Assembly: GCA_046342195.1 (NCBI GenBank)
Contig: JBKDQE010000040.1
Span: forward strand, 1 to 6,485
DNA from: CANHBY01 sp046342195
Lineage (GTDB): Bacteria > Pseudomonadota > Gammaproteobacteria > Burkholderiales > Burkholderiaceae_C
Direction: 5' to 3'
Length of the DNA: 6,485 nucleotides
In this document: positions 1-6,148 of the stretch, one piece after another
Layout of the letters: every line of letters begins with the position of its first letter
Numbering within the stretch: position 1 is the first letter of the stretch
The notes under the pieces: model-generated
Database searches by the model: none
Told to the model about the DNA's origin: nothing
Seen by the model: only the letters and a program-made list of their open reading frames with translations
Program-made: the position numbers and the translations under genes

Positions 1-72
1 GATCGGGATGCCGGCCTCGGCCTGCCTCAGAAAGCCAATGATCTGCTCTTCGGTAAATCTGCTCTTCTTCAT
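1..72 (-). CDS. IS3-family transposase OrfA, N-terminal 24 codons (runs off the window)
   Basis: Reading leftward from an ATG at 72-70 gives MKKSRFTEEQIIGFLRQAEA and then GIPI, which is the typical N-terminus of the helix-turn-helix OrfA of IS407-group IS3 elements. OrfA binds the element's terminal repeats, and the active transposase is normally made by a programmed frameshift into orfB; that part is outside the window. The start at 72 has an AGGAG (83-87 on the plus strand as ctcct) 10 bases upstream. A second in-frame ATG at 81 is only one base from that AGGAG and is less likely. Nothing can be said about whether the element is intact. Confidence 0.88.
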   Translation of the reverse strand, partial: MKKSRFTEEQIIGFLRQAEAGIPI

Positions 73-124
73 GTCCGTCATTCTCCTGGTTGACGGACTT
101 CACGAACTTTATGCTGGTACGGCT

Positions 125-140
125 GGTGGGGGGCAGGTCA
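125..140 (-). repeat. Left terminal inverted repeat of the IS3-family element (outer part)
   Basis: The minus strand reads TGACCTGCCCCCCACC from 140 downward. It begins at the exact base where hsdR homology ends. The inner end of the repeat cannot be set without the partner repeat, which is outside the window. Confidence 0.7.
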
Positions 141-1682
141 CATAGAGTAAACATGGAAAGCAGAAGGCAAATTCGTCTTTGACGCTGGCTCCTTTGGATT
201 TGGCAAACGGCCAAACAATTCCAACGTTTTTGCTTTAGGCGTGGCAGTAAAAGCAACGTAGGTTATGCCACGGTCGTTTGCTCTTGCTGCCATCTGTGCC
301 GCTAACAAATCTTCAGTAGAAACCTCACCGCCATCAGCAAGGTCTTGAAGTTCCTCCGCACTCAACAACTGCTTCAGTTTCGATGCTGCTTCACCAGTCT
401 GTGACAAATGCGCTTCGTCAGCAATAACCGCGAACTTCTTGCCCTGCGTTGCTGCCAGTTCTTGAACGGCTTTCAAGGCAAATGGGAAGGTTTGGATCGT
501 ACAAACAACAATCTTTTTGTCACCAGATAAAGCCTCGGCAAGTTCTGAACTTTTACTACCACCCTCCCCTTTGATGGTGGCTACAACGCCAGAGGTGCGC
601 TCAAAGTCAAAAATCGCTTCTTGTAGTTGGTTATCAAGCACCGTACGATCACTAACAACCAATACCGTTGAAAAAATCTTTTCGTTCTTGTCGTCATGTA
701 AGTCCGACAAAAAGTGCGCTGTCCACGCGATCGAATTAGTCTTGCCAGATCCTGCCGAATGTTGAATCAAATACTTTTGGCCAGTCCCTTCAGTTCGTAC
801 TGCTTGAATAAGTTTGCGAGTGGCATCCAACTGGTGATAACGCGGAAACAAAACGGCTGTGATTTGCTTCTTGGAATCACGTTTGGTCACCATGTAGCGA
901 CCGATGATCTCTAGCCAACTATCGCGCTGCCAAACTTGCTCCCAAAGGTACGATGTACGGTGTCCTTTAGGGTTTGGTGGATTTCCAGCAGCGCCATGAT
1001 CTCCCAAGTTGAAAGGCAAGAAGTTGGTACTTGGACCTTGTAACTTGGTAGTCATCATCACCGTGCGATTGCTCACAGCAAAGTGAACAAGCGCACCACG
1101 AGGAAAGTCCAGCAGGGGTTCGGTTGTGTTCCGTCCCTTAGGCTTTGGAATTCGGTCAAAGCGATACTGATCAACAGCGGCGTTGATGTCTTGCGTGAAG
1201 TCCGTCTTCAGTTCAGCAGTGGCTACAGGGATACCGTTCAGGAAAAGAACGAGGTCGATGATGTCATCGTGATTTGTGCGAATCTGTCGCACTACCCGCA
1301 AACGATTTGCCGAGTACTTTGCTTGTAGTTCGGTGTTCATTGCTAGCGCAGGCTTGAACTGCGCGAACTTGAGTGGTGCCCTAAGGCCAACCATCTCAAT
1401 ACCGACCCTTAGGACCTCAAGGGTTCCACGCTCATCAAGTTGTTTGCGCAGGCGTTCAAGGAGCATCATTTCGGCAGATGAACCGTGGCTCTTTTTCAGT
1501 GACTCCCAAGCCTGAGGCTGAGTGTCTTGAAGCCATGCCACAACATCGGGCGGATAAATTGCTCTTGGTGTGTCGTAGCCTGTGGTATCACCTTCACTGC
1601 CGGGATCGGCATAAAGCCAACCGTGAGTCGCTAGGTGAGCACAGATCTCTTTCTCAAATTCGACTTCGTTATGGAGTGCCAT
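138..1682 (-). CDS. hsdR: Type I restriction endonuclease subunit R, truncated by IS insertion (about 514 aa)
   Basis: HsdR is the ATP-dependent translocase and nuclease subunit of type I R-M enzymes. Numbered from the ATG at 1682, the protein begins MALHNEVEFEKEICAHL, the usual family start. It carries a PD-(D/E)XK nuclease core (Asp143, then Glu157-Leu-Lys159 in ATAELKTD), a Walker A motif at 308-315 (AGSGKT, Lys314), DEAH at 422-425 and motif III FTATPK at 478-483. The frame ends at FHVYSM, about half the usual length of roughly 1000 residues. In intact relatives this continues into the second RecA domain, but here the TGA stop is the first three bases of the IS. The second motor domain and the C-terminal region that docks on the methyltransferase are missing, so restriction is probably dead. 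The gene overlaps the 183-aa gene upstream by 14 bases. A TTG at 1724 would add 14 residues, but neither start has a clear Shine-Dalgarno and ATG fits the family better. Confidence 0.93.
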   Translation of the reverse strand: MALHNEVEFEKEICAHLATHGWLYADPGSEGDTTGYDTPRAIYPPDVVAWLQDTQPQAWESLKKSHGSSAEMMLLERLRKQLDERGTLEVLRVGIEMVGLRAPLKFAQFKPALAMNTELQAKYSANRLRVVRQIRTNHDDIIDLVLFLNGIPVATAELKTDFTQDINAAVDQYRFDRIPKPKGRNTTEPLLDFPRGALVHFAVSNRTVMMTTKLQGPSTNFLPFNLGDHGAAGNPPNPKGHRTSYLWEQVWQRDSWLEIIGRYMVTKRDSKKQITAVLFPRYHQLDATRKLIQAVRTEGTGQKYLIQHSAGSGKTNSIAWTAHFLSDLHDDKNEKIFSTVLVVSDRTVLDNQLQEAIFDFERTSGVVATIKGEGGSKSSELAEALSGDKKIVVCTIQTFPFALKAVQELAATQGKKFAVIADEAHLSQTGEAASKLKQLLSAEELQDLADGGEVSTEDLLAAQMAARANDRGITYVAFTATPKAKTLELFGRLPNPKEPASKTNLPSAFHVYSM

Positions 1683-2220
1683 TGGATGCGTTTGTGTTTG
1701 AAGGATTGATCTGACGGATTTCAATTGGCAAAGTAACCTGACCCTTCAACAATGCGGCCAGTCCCTGACGTATCGCCTCTTGGTCTGATTCAATAAGGGC
1801 ATGACCTTGTGGCGCATACACCTTCTTGATTTCAACTGCGTCAAAGTCATACCCTAGCAAAATTGACATCTCCAGGAGCAAGTCATACAAGAGTTCTTGT
1901 CGCTTTGTTTCCCATGCTGGATAGGAAGCGGAAGATTGAAGCAGATGCTCAAAGTAGACTTTCCATTTTGTAATGATCTTCCTGAGTCCGTAGAACTCCA
2001 GTGGAACAGCATTGATTGCCTCGACATGTGCTCCAGAGAGATTCAATGCTCTAGTAGCCATCAGCGTCTTGAACACTCTCATGCGCGAATTTGTTATTTC
2101 TCTACGCCGCTCCAACCATTTTTGTGCCTGTACAGCAAGAATAGGTCCAAGAAAGGTGGCGACGATGATCAGTACATCTGTAAACTTAATTGCCCAATCA
2201 ACTTTCAAATCAAACGGCAT
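1669..2220 (-). CDS. Small membrane-anchored protein in the R-M operon, DUF6680-like (183 aa)
   Basis: The product has one hydrophobic helix at about residues 13-32 (FTDVLIIVATFLGPILAVQA) followed at once by a basic stretch (QKWLERRRE). That predicts an N-terminal anchor with the bulk of the protein in the cytoplasm. The pattern ATFLGPILAVQAQKW, then MRVFKTLMATRA, then HVEAINAVPLEF resembles proteins I know as DUF6680, which have no assigned function; this match is from memory. The rest is soluble and helical in character. The ATG at 2220 has AGGA (tcct, 2227-2230) 6 bases upstream. It overlaps the hsdS 3' end by 11 bases and the hsdR 5' end by 14, so it is embedded in the operon and probably translationally coupled. 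No catalytic motif is visible. A role in anchoring or controlling the R-M enzyme is only a guess from position. Confidence 0.85.
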   Translation of the reverse strand: MPFDLKVDWAIKFTDVLIIVATFLGPILAVQAQKWLERRREITNSRMRVFKTLMATRALNLSGAHVEAINAVPLEFYGLRKIITKWKVYFEHLLQSSASYPAWETKRQELLYDLLLEMSILLGYDFDAVEIKKVYAPQGHALIESDQEAIRQGLAALLKGQVTLPIEIRQINPSNTNASNGTP

Positions 2221-3526
2221 TTAAATTCCTAACATCAATTTGACCAGTGACGGCACTGAAGACTAACGCCATGCGACGTTCCAGCAGAAGACCAACACTC
2301 ATTTCCGCCTCGGAAATAAGACTCGAATATCTACCAAACTCATTCATAACTTGATCAACAATTTGTTTTTGCTCGCTTAATGGTGGCAGACATAAACTCA
2401 TATTTCCAATTTGCTCAAAATTTAACCCCTCCCTAGCAGCACCATTTTGAACAAAATCAATCTGAGACTTAATTGCGAATGATTTAAAAAATATTTCAAC
2501 AAAGGGAAGAAGTTGTGGATTTACAAGTCTAATAACGCATACGTGTTGATTTACGTTGGCATTTGGGAAATCTTTTGGCACAGAGCATGAGCGCCCAATA
2601 GACCCGCCCGTGATATTTAAAAGAATATCCCCGGACTGTACTCTGGAGGTTGCCATTTGTTGATCAACCATTTCAGGGATATAAACAACTTCATTGATCC
2701 TTAAACCTTCGTCATATACATTCTGGCTGCGAAGAAAAACAACCCCATCATCCACATAAACTTCACTGCCCCCATTAGGTGTTTTTCCACTTGATATGCG
2801 AGAAGTTAGAGATTTAATCTTGTGTACTACCCAGTGCTCAGGCACATCACCCAACCATTCAACACCAGAATTTTTCAACTTCACATTAGAATCGAGACCT
2901 TTCGTCACAGCATGGGAAATCACTGCCTGACGTTTCTCCTTCAGAATTTCAATCAGTTTTTGTTGCTCCGCGATTAACAAGTCAACTTTATTCGTCTGAT
3001 GATCTAAAAATTTAGAAATTTCTAATTGTTCATTAAGAGGTGGTAACGGACATGGTATATCTAAAAAATTCTCTGTGCGTATAACATTTCTCAATCCCGT
3101 GTAATACATTTTGAATGCTTTATATTGATCACGGGAGAGGTGGTAATTATAAAAAAAACTAGCCGAAACACCACCATTAACTCGTCCAACAGTATAGGCT
3201 CCTGTAACCATTCCCTTACATGGAGATATGCCGACAGCACGAGGAGTTTCTTCGACGTCGAATAGACAAAATACTAAATCATCTTTCTCGACTACCTGAT
3301 ATGTATCGAATTCAGCAGGAAATTTCCCTTTCGGATTATCCATGTTTCTCGGAATAACTCCATGAAGAGTCAAAGACAATAGCGTATAAGAGCCTTTTGA
3401 TTCACCGACCAAATTTTTGCGCAAACTTATAACATTTTTCAGTCGCTTTATTTCCCAATGAGTAGGCACTTGGCCTAGCCAATTAATGCCGCTATCTTTG
3501 TAATCTAAATAACGAGGAAAACTCAT
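2210..3526 (-). CDS. hsdS: Type I R-M specificity subunit S (438 aa)
   Basis: HsdS recognises the two halves of a split DNA target and holds two HsdM subunits. The protein shows the expected two-fold repeat: SGINWLGQVPTHWEIKRLK at 12-30 opens target-recognition domain 1, and SGVEWLGDVPEHWVVHKIK at 220-238 opens domain 2. Each domain ends in a matching motif, PLPPLNEQLEI (160-170) and CLPPLSEQKQI (379-389). Each is followed by a helical spacer: 171-205, ending KRQAVISHAVTKGL, and the C-terminal helix near 390-428, ending RRMALVFSAVTGQI. Length is normal and no disruption is seen. The ATG overlaps the hsdM stop as ATGA (3523-3526), and a GAGGGA lies 8 bases upstream. The gene looks clearly more A+T-rich than hsdM, usual for exchangeable hsdS genes. 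A run of eight T on the coding strand lies in codons 123-126. The target sequence cannot be predicted here. Confidence 0.96.
   Translation of the reverse strand: MSFPRYLDYKDSGINWLGQVPTHWEIKRLKNVISLRKNLVGESKGSYTLLSLTLHGVIPRNMDNPKGKFPAEFDTYQVVEKDDLVFCLFDVEETPRAVGISPCKGMVTGAYTVGRVNGGVSASFFYNYHLSRDQYKAFKMYYTGLRNVIRTENFLDIPCPLPPLNEQLEISKFLDHQTNKVDLLIAEQQKLIEILKEKRQAVISHAVTKGLDSNVKLKNSGVEWLGDVPEHWVVHKIKSLTSRISSGKTPNGGSEVYVDDGVVFLRSQNVYDEGLRINEVVYIPEMVDQQMATSRVQSGDILLNITGGSIGRSCSVPKDFPNANVNQHVCVIRLVNPQLLPFVEIFFKSFAIKSQIDFVQNGAAREGLNFEQIGNMSLCLPPLSEQKQIVDQVMNEFGRYSSLISEAEMSVGLLLERRMALVFSAVTGQIDVRNLNAV
2227..2230 (-). promoter_or_regulatory. Ribosome binding site of the 183-aa membrane protein gene
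   Basis: AGGA on the minus strand lies six bases before the ATG at 2220, inside the final codons of hsdS. It supports this ATG as the true start. Confidence 0.55.
3151..3158 (-). repeat. Run of eight T within hsdS (coding strand)
   Basis: Plus-strand A8 equals T8 in the coding sequence. It covers the last base of codon 123 (Ser), two Phe codons and the first base of Tyr126. The tract lies in target-recognition domain 1; a slip of one base would shift the frame at about residue 125 of 438. Confidence 0.7.
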
Positions 3527-5256
3527 TTCGAAAGTCCCTCAATCATCTTCAAGATGAGATCCGTAGTTTGCTTTAAATCAGCATCAATTTCAGATAATTG
3601 ACGAGGTGGTTCGAATACATAGAAATGGCGATTGAATGGAATTTCGTAGCCCACTTTGGTCTTATCTGGGTCAATCCAGGCATCAGGAGCATGTGATAGC
3701 ACTTCACGCTTGAAGTACTCTTGAACATCCTCTTTGTAAGGCACATTCTCTGTGTCTCGTAACGAGGCATCTGGCTGTGGCTTACCCTTTTGTTTACCCT
3801 TCAGACCCAGCACTAAATTACCTGTCTCATCGCGCAGAGGACGCTCGACAGTTATCGAAAAATAGCCAAAGTCCTCGTTATCAAAAATTCGACTGATGGG
3901 TTTGCCGTCTTTCTCAGCCTCTACAAAATCGCCAAACAAGCGGGTGATGTAGTCGATCTGCTCGTCGCCTATTTCCTTTCGTTTGCTGCCAAGGTTCTTC
4001 CGCATCTTTTGCCACATGCTGCTGGCATCAATAAGTTGGACCTTGCCCTTACGTGCCTCTGGCTTGCGGTTGCTGATGATCCAAACATAGGTGCTGATGC
4101 CAGTGTTGTAGAACATGTCCGTGGGCAAACCAATGATGGCTTCCACTAAATCGTTCTCCAACACATACCGGCGAATTTCGCTTTCACCGCTACCCGCACC
4201 ACCGGTGAACAAGGGAGAGCCATTCAAGACAATGCCAAAGCGACTACCGCCCTCATTTGCTGGGCGCATCTTTGAAAGCAAGTGGAGTAAGAACAGCATT
4301 GAACCATCAGACACTCTAGGCAATCCCGGGCCAAAGCGCCCATTGAAGCCTTGTTGTTCATGCTCTTTGCGAATTTCTTTCTCGACCTTCTTCCACTCAA
4401 CACCGAACGGCGGATTGGAGAGCATGTAGTCGAACTTCTTGTGAGCATGGCCGTCTTCACTCAATGTGTTGCCAATTGCGATGTTGGCAACATCTTGCCC
4501 TTTGATCAGCATGTCCGCTTTACAGATCGCGTATGACTCTGGGTTAAGTTCTTGCCCAAATACCGTCAATCGTGCCTGTGGATTGTGTTCCGCAAGATAT
4601 TCACCAGCCACACTCAACATGCCACCGGTGCCAGCAGTAGGGTCATAGATAGTGCGGACGACACCGGGCTTGCTCAGGATGTCATCGTCTTCAATGAAGA
4701 TCAAGTTGACCATCAAGCGAATGACTTCACGCGGGGTGAAATGTTCACCTGCCGTCTCATTGCTGATTTCAGCAAACTTGCGAATCAATTCTTCAAAAAC
4801 GCCCCCCATTTGGACGTTGCTAACTTTGTCAGGATGTAGGTCAACCTGAGCAAACTTTTCAGTCACTTGGTACAGCAGTCCAGCCTTGGACAGACGCTCA
4901 ATCTGTGTATTGAACTCAAAGTGGTCAAAAACATCCCTGACTGATGGCGCAAAGCCTTGGATGTAACTGAACAAATTGGCGCTGATGTTGTCAGGATCCC
5001 CCATAAGTTTCTTCATGTCCAGCGGGGAGGTGTTGTAGAAGGATTGCCCAGCCTTGCGCAGAACAAATGGTTCTGGATTGATACCCGCAGCCTGCTTTTC
5101 AGCATGTTCTTTAAGTACAGTCTCTTTTGTTGACTCTAGAACACAGTCCAAACGACGAAGAACTGTAAATGGCAGGATGACCTTGCCGTAGTCGGATTGC
5201 TTGTAATCGCCGCGAAGAAGGTCGGCTACAGACCAAATGAATGCTGAAAGTGACAT
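3523..5256 (-). CDS. hsdM: Type I R-M DNA adenine methyltransferase subunit M (577 aa)
   Basis: HsdM transfers a methyl group from S-adenosylmethionine to N6 of adenine at the site chosen by HsdS. Residues 1 to about 140 form the helical N-terminal domain (MSLSAFIWSVADLLRGDYKQ is the family's usual start). GEHFTPREVIRLMV at 170-183 leads into the catalytic domain, with SAM-binding motif I DPTAGTGGML at 205-214 and catalytic motif IV NPPF at 281-284. The C-terminal part (about 430-577) is typical of this clade and ends in a helical segment that should contact HsdS. Length and motifs are complete, so the enzyme should be active. It starts 11 bases after the stop of the 248-aa gene; those bases are A-rich (AACAAACAAAC) and hold no Shine-Dalgarno. 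Its stop overlaps the hsdS start by 4 bases. Confidence 0.97.
   Translation of the reverse strand: MSLSAFIWSVADLLRGDYKQSDYGKVILPFTVLRRLDCVLESTKETVLKEHAEKQAAGINPEPFVLRKAGQSFYNTSPLDMKKLMGDPDNISANLFSYIQGFAPSVRDVFDHFEFNTQIERLSKAGLLYQVTEKFAQVDLHPDKVSNVQMGGVFEELIRKFAEISNETAGEHFTPREVIRLMVNLIFIEDDDILSKPGVVRTIYDPTAGTGGMLSVAGEYLAEHNPQARLTVFGQELNPESYAICKADMLIKGQDVANIAIGNTLSEDGHAHKKFDYMLSNPPFGVEWKKVEKEIRKEHEQQGFNGRFGPGLPRVSDGSMLFLLHLLSKMRPANEGGSRFGIVLNGSPLFTGGAGSGESEIRRYVLENDLVEAIIGLPTDMFYNTGISTYVWIISNRKPEARKGKVQLIDASSMWQKMRKNLGSKRKEIGDEQIDYITRLFGDFVEAEKDGKPISRIFDNEDFGYFSITVERPLRDETGNLVLGLKGKQKGKPQPDASLRDTENVPYKEDVQEYFKREVLSHAPDAWIDPDKTKVGYEIPFNRHFYVFEPPRQLSEIDADLKQTTDLILKMIEGLSK
3535..3540 (-). promoter_or_regulatory. 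Ribosome binding site of hsdS
   Basis: The minus strand reads GAGGGA, eight bases before the hsdS ATG and inside the last codons of hsdM. With the ATGA overlap it allows both fresh initiation and coupled reinitiation. Confidence 0.6.
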
Positions 5257-5267
5257 GTTTGTTTGTT

Positions 5268-6014
5268 TTATTTGATGACAGGGAAAACGCCTTTTTCAAG
5301 GCTTTTGATTGTTTTTTGTGCTTGCGTGAGATAGCGCTTGACCATAGCCCCAAGCAGGTTGCGTCCTACAGCACGGTCCTGCTTCAGACCTGAATAGGCA
5401 TCCTTGATCGCTAACTTGTGTAGTTTGAGTTCGACGCCAATTTCCCATTGCTTGATCTGTTCAGCCTTGGGCTTCGCATTGTTGAGGACCCATAGATCGT
5501 AGACGTTCAACGCCGTTTCTAGGTTGGCTGTGGTGTAGTTCCGTGAGAGTTTGTATTTTGCGGTGCTTTCAACTTTAGACAAGGCTGGTCTCCCCTGCTT
5601 GCCTGAGTGACGCTTGTCTAGGAGTTTGCGAATTTCCCCCATCAACTTCCGCTTGCCCACTGCCAAAGGGAATGCGACAACCATGACCTTGTCCTTGGTC
5701 CATTCAGCATGCCAGTTCGTAGCAGACTCCACCTCATGAAACTTGACTTCAAGTTGCTGCTCACCAAAGAGACGAGCGCCACGACGATCCTCTTGCCACC
5801 AGAGACGAAACTCCTTGTCCCGCACATCGCCAAAATCTGCGTACAAATGGGCAAGTCGCCCCTGCCCTCCGTTGGCGCAGCAGTCTAGGTAGTCTTGATT
5901 GCGCTTGAGGTACGCCCACCACCAGTAGTACGGGCTACGCTTTTGGAAAGCCTCTGACCTGCGGTTCTTCGCCGTGCCGAAAGTCGGGTATGGAGCGAGG
6001 AAGAAGGTAGCCAA
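5268..6014 (-). CDS. Conserved-looking protein of unknown function, first gene of the R-M operon (248 aa)
   Basis: I do not recognise a named family. The N-terminal half is rich in aromatic residues, with SPYYWWWAYLKRNQDY at 27-42, LYADFGDVRDKEFRLWW at 57-73 and RGARLF at 78-83. The C-terminal half (about 125-248) is basic and predicted helical, including a KRHSGKQGRP segment at 134-143 and repeated KLHKLAIKDAYSGLKQD-type helices. That could suit nucleic-acid or protein binding, but no known motif proves it. No signal peptide or membrane segment is seen. The start is a TTG at 6014: an AGGTG (6022-6026) lies 7 bases upstream and an in-frame TAA stands 6 bases before it, so there is no upstream alternative. 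It ends 11 bases before hsdM and should be co-transcribed with it from the promoter at about 6047-6075. A regulatory or accessory role is inferred only from position. Confidence 0.82.
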   Translation of the reverse strand: MATFFLAPYPTFGTAKNRRSEAFQKRSPYYWWWAYLKRNQDYLDCCANGGQGRLAHLYADFGDVRDKEFRLWWQEDRRGARLFGEQQLEVKFHEVESATNWHAEWTKDKVMVVAFPLAVGKRKLMGEIRKLLDKRHSGKQGRPALSKVESTAKYKLSRNYTTANLETALNVYDLWVLNNAKPKAEQIKQWEIGVELKLHKLAIKDAYSGLKQDRAVGRNLLGAMVKRYLTQAQKTIKSLEKGVFPVIK

Positions 6015-6021
6015 TTCTTAA

Positions 6022-6026
6022 CACCT
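6022..6026 (-). promoter_or_regulatory. Ribosome binding site that supports the TTG start at 6014
   Basis: The minus strand reads AGGTG, then seven bases (TTAAGAA), then TTG. The spacing is ideal, and the in-frame TAA inside the spacer rules out any upstream start, so this site decides the start of the 248-aa gene. Confidence 0.65.
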
Positions 6027-6046
6027 AAATGATGGTTTATGGGGCC

Positions 6047-6075
6047 ATGATAGCAGGGACACGCCCGAAAATCAT
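6047..6075 (-). promoter_or_regulatory. Candidate extended -10 promoter for the R-M operon
   Basis: On the minus strand TGCTATCAT gives a -10 box TATCAT (6047-6052) with an extended TGn in front (6053-6055). At a 17-base spacing the -35 position is ATGATT (6070-6075), a weak match to TTGACA, which an extended -10 can tolerate. Transcription would start near 6040, leaving a leader of about 25 bases with the AGGTG ribosome site. It is the only good candidate in the gap before the first gene. This is a motif reading only. Confidence 0.42.
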
Positions 6076-6085
6076 AATTTTGATT
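6070..6085. repeat. Imperfect 16-bp palindrome over the -35 region, possible operator
   Basis: The sequence aatcataattttgatt matches its own reverse complement at 14 of 16 positions, with perfect 5-bp arms (aatca/tgatt). It overlaps the -35 of the candidate operon promoter, where a repressor could block RNA polymerase. A+T-rich sequence makes such palindromes by chance, so the assignment is tentative. Confidence 0.3.
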
Positions 6086-6148
6086 GGCATTCTGACCTAG
6101 TCCTCTGGGATGGCCGGCTGGAGGTCTGAAGCGAGCATTACTTAGAAC

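Larger units (their letters stand above)
1..140 (-). mobile_element. Left end of an IS3-family (IS407-group-like) insertion sequence
   Basis: On the minus strand the element starts at position 140 with TGACCTGCCCCCC, the terminal-repeat type I associate with IS407-group IS3 elements. About 70 bases later the start of an IS3-type orfA follows (position 72 downwards). The boundary is fixed by hsdR: its conserved reading frame stops matching the family exactly where TGACCTG begins. Only the left (orfA-proximal) end lies in the window, so the far inverted repeat and the target-site duplication cannot be checked. The four bases next to the junction (cata, 141-144) are the candidate duplication, because this group normally duplicates 3-4 bp. 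The element runs in the same direction as the hsd operon. Confidence 0.88.

Noticed and set aside
138..1682. A naturally short, functional HsdR
   Set aside because: The frame stops inside a conserved motif stretch at the precise IS terminus, so truncation by insertion explains it better than a short variant.
517..1714. Several plus-strand open frames of 66-82 codons opposite hsdR
   Set aside because: They lie antisense to a well-conserved gene and show no recognisable protein or good ribosome site; they are shadows of hsdR codon use.
1897..2232. A 111-codon plus-strand frame opposite the 183-aa gene
   Set aside because: The minus-strand frame has a membrane helix, a ribosome site and operon overlaps. 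The plus-strand product is Cys-rich without a pattern, as expected for an antisense shadow.
4115..4849. Plus-strand and out-of-frame minus-strand open frames within hsdM
   Set aside because: All overlap the catalytic domain of hsdM, which has complete conserved motifs in its own frame.
5111..5353. An 80-codon minus-strand frame bridging the 248-aa gene and hsdM
   Set aside because: It overlaps both real genes in another frame and has a low-complexity Ser/Arg-rich product with no family resemblance.
6086..6148. A possible small gene or terminator between the promoter and the IS5 remnant
   Set aside because: There is no open frame with a ribosome site and no hairpin followed by a T run. The GGCCGGC-type palindrome near 6113 is too short to support a call.
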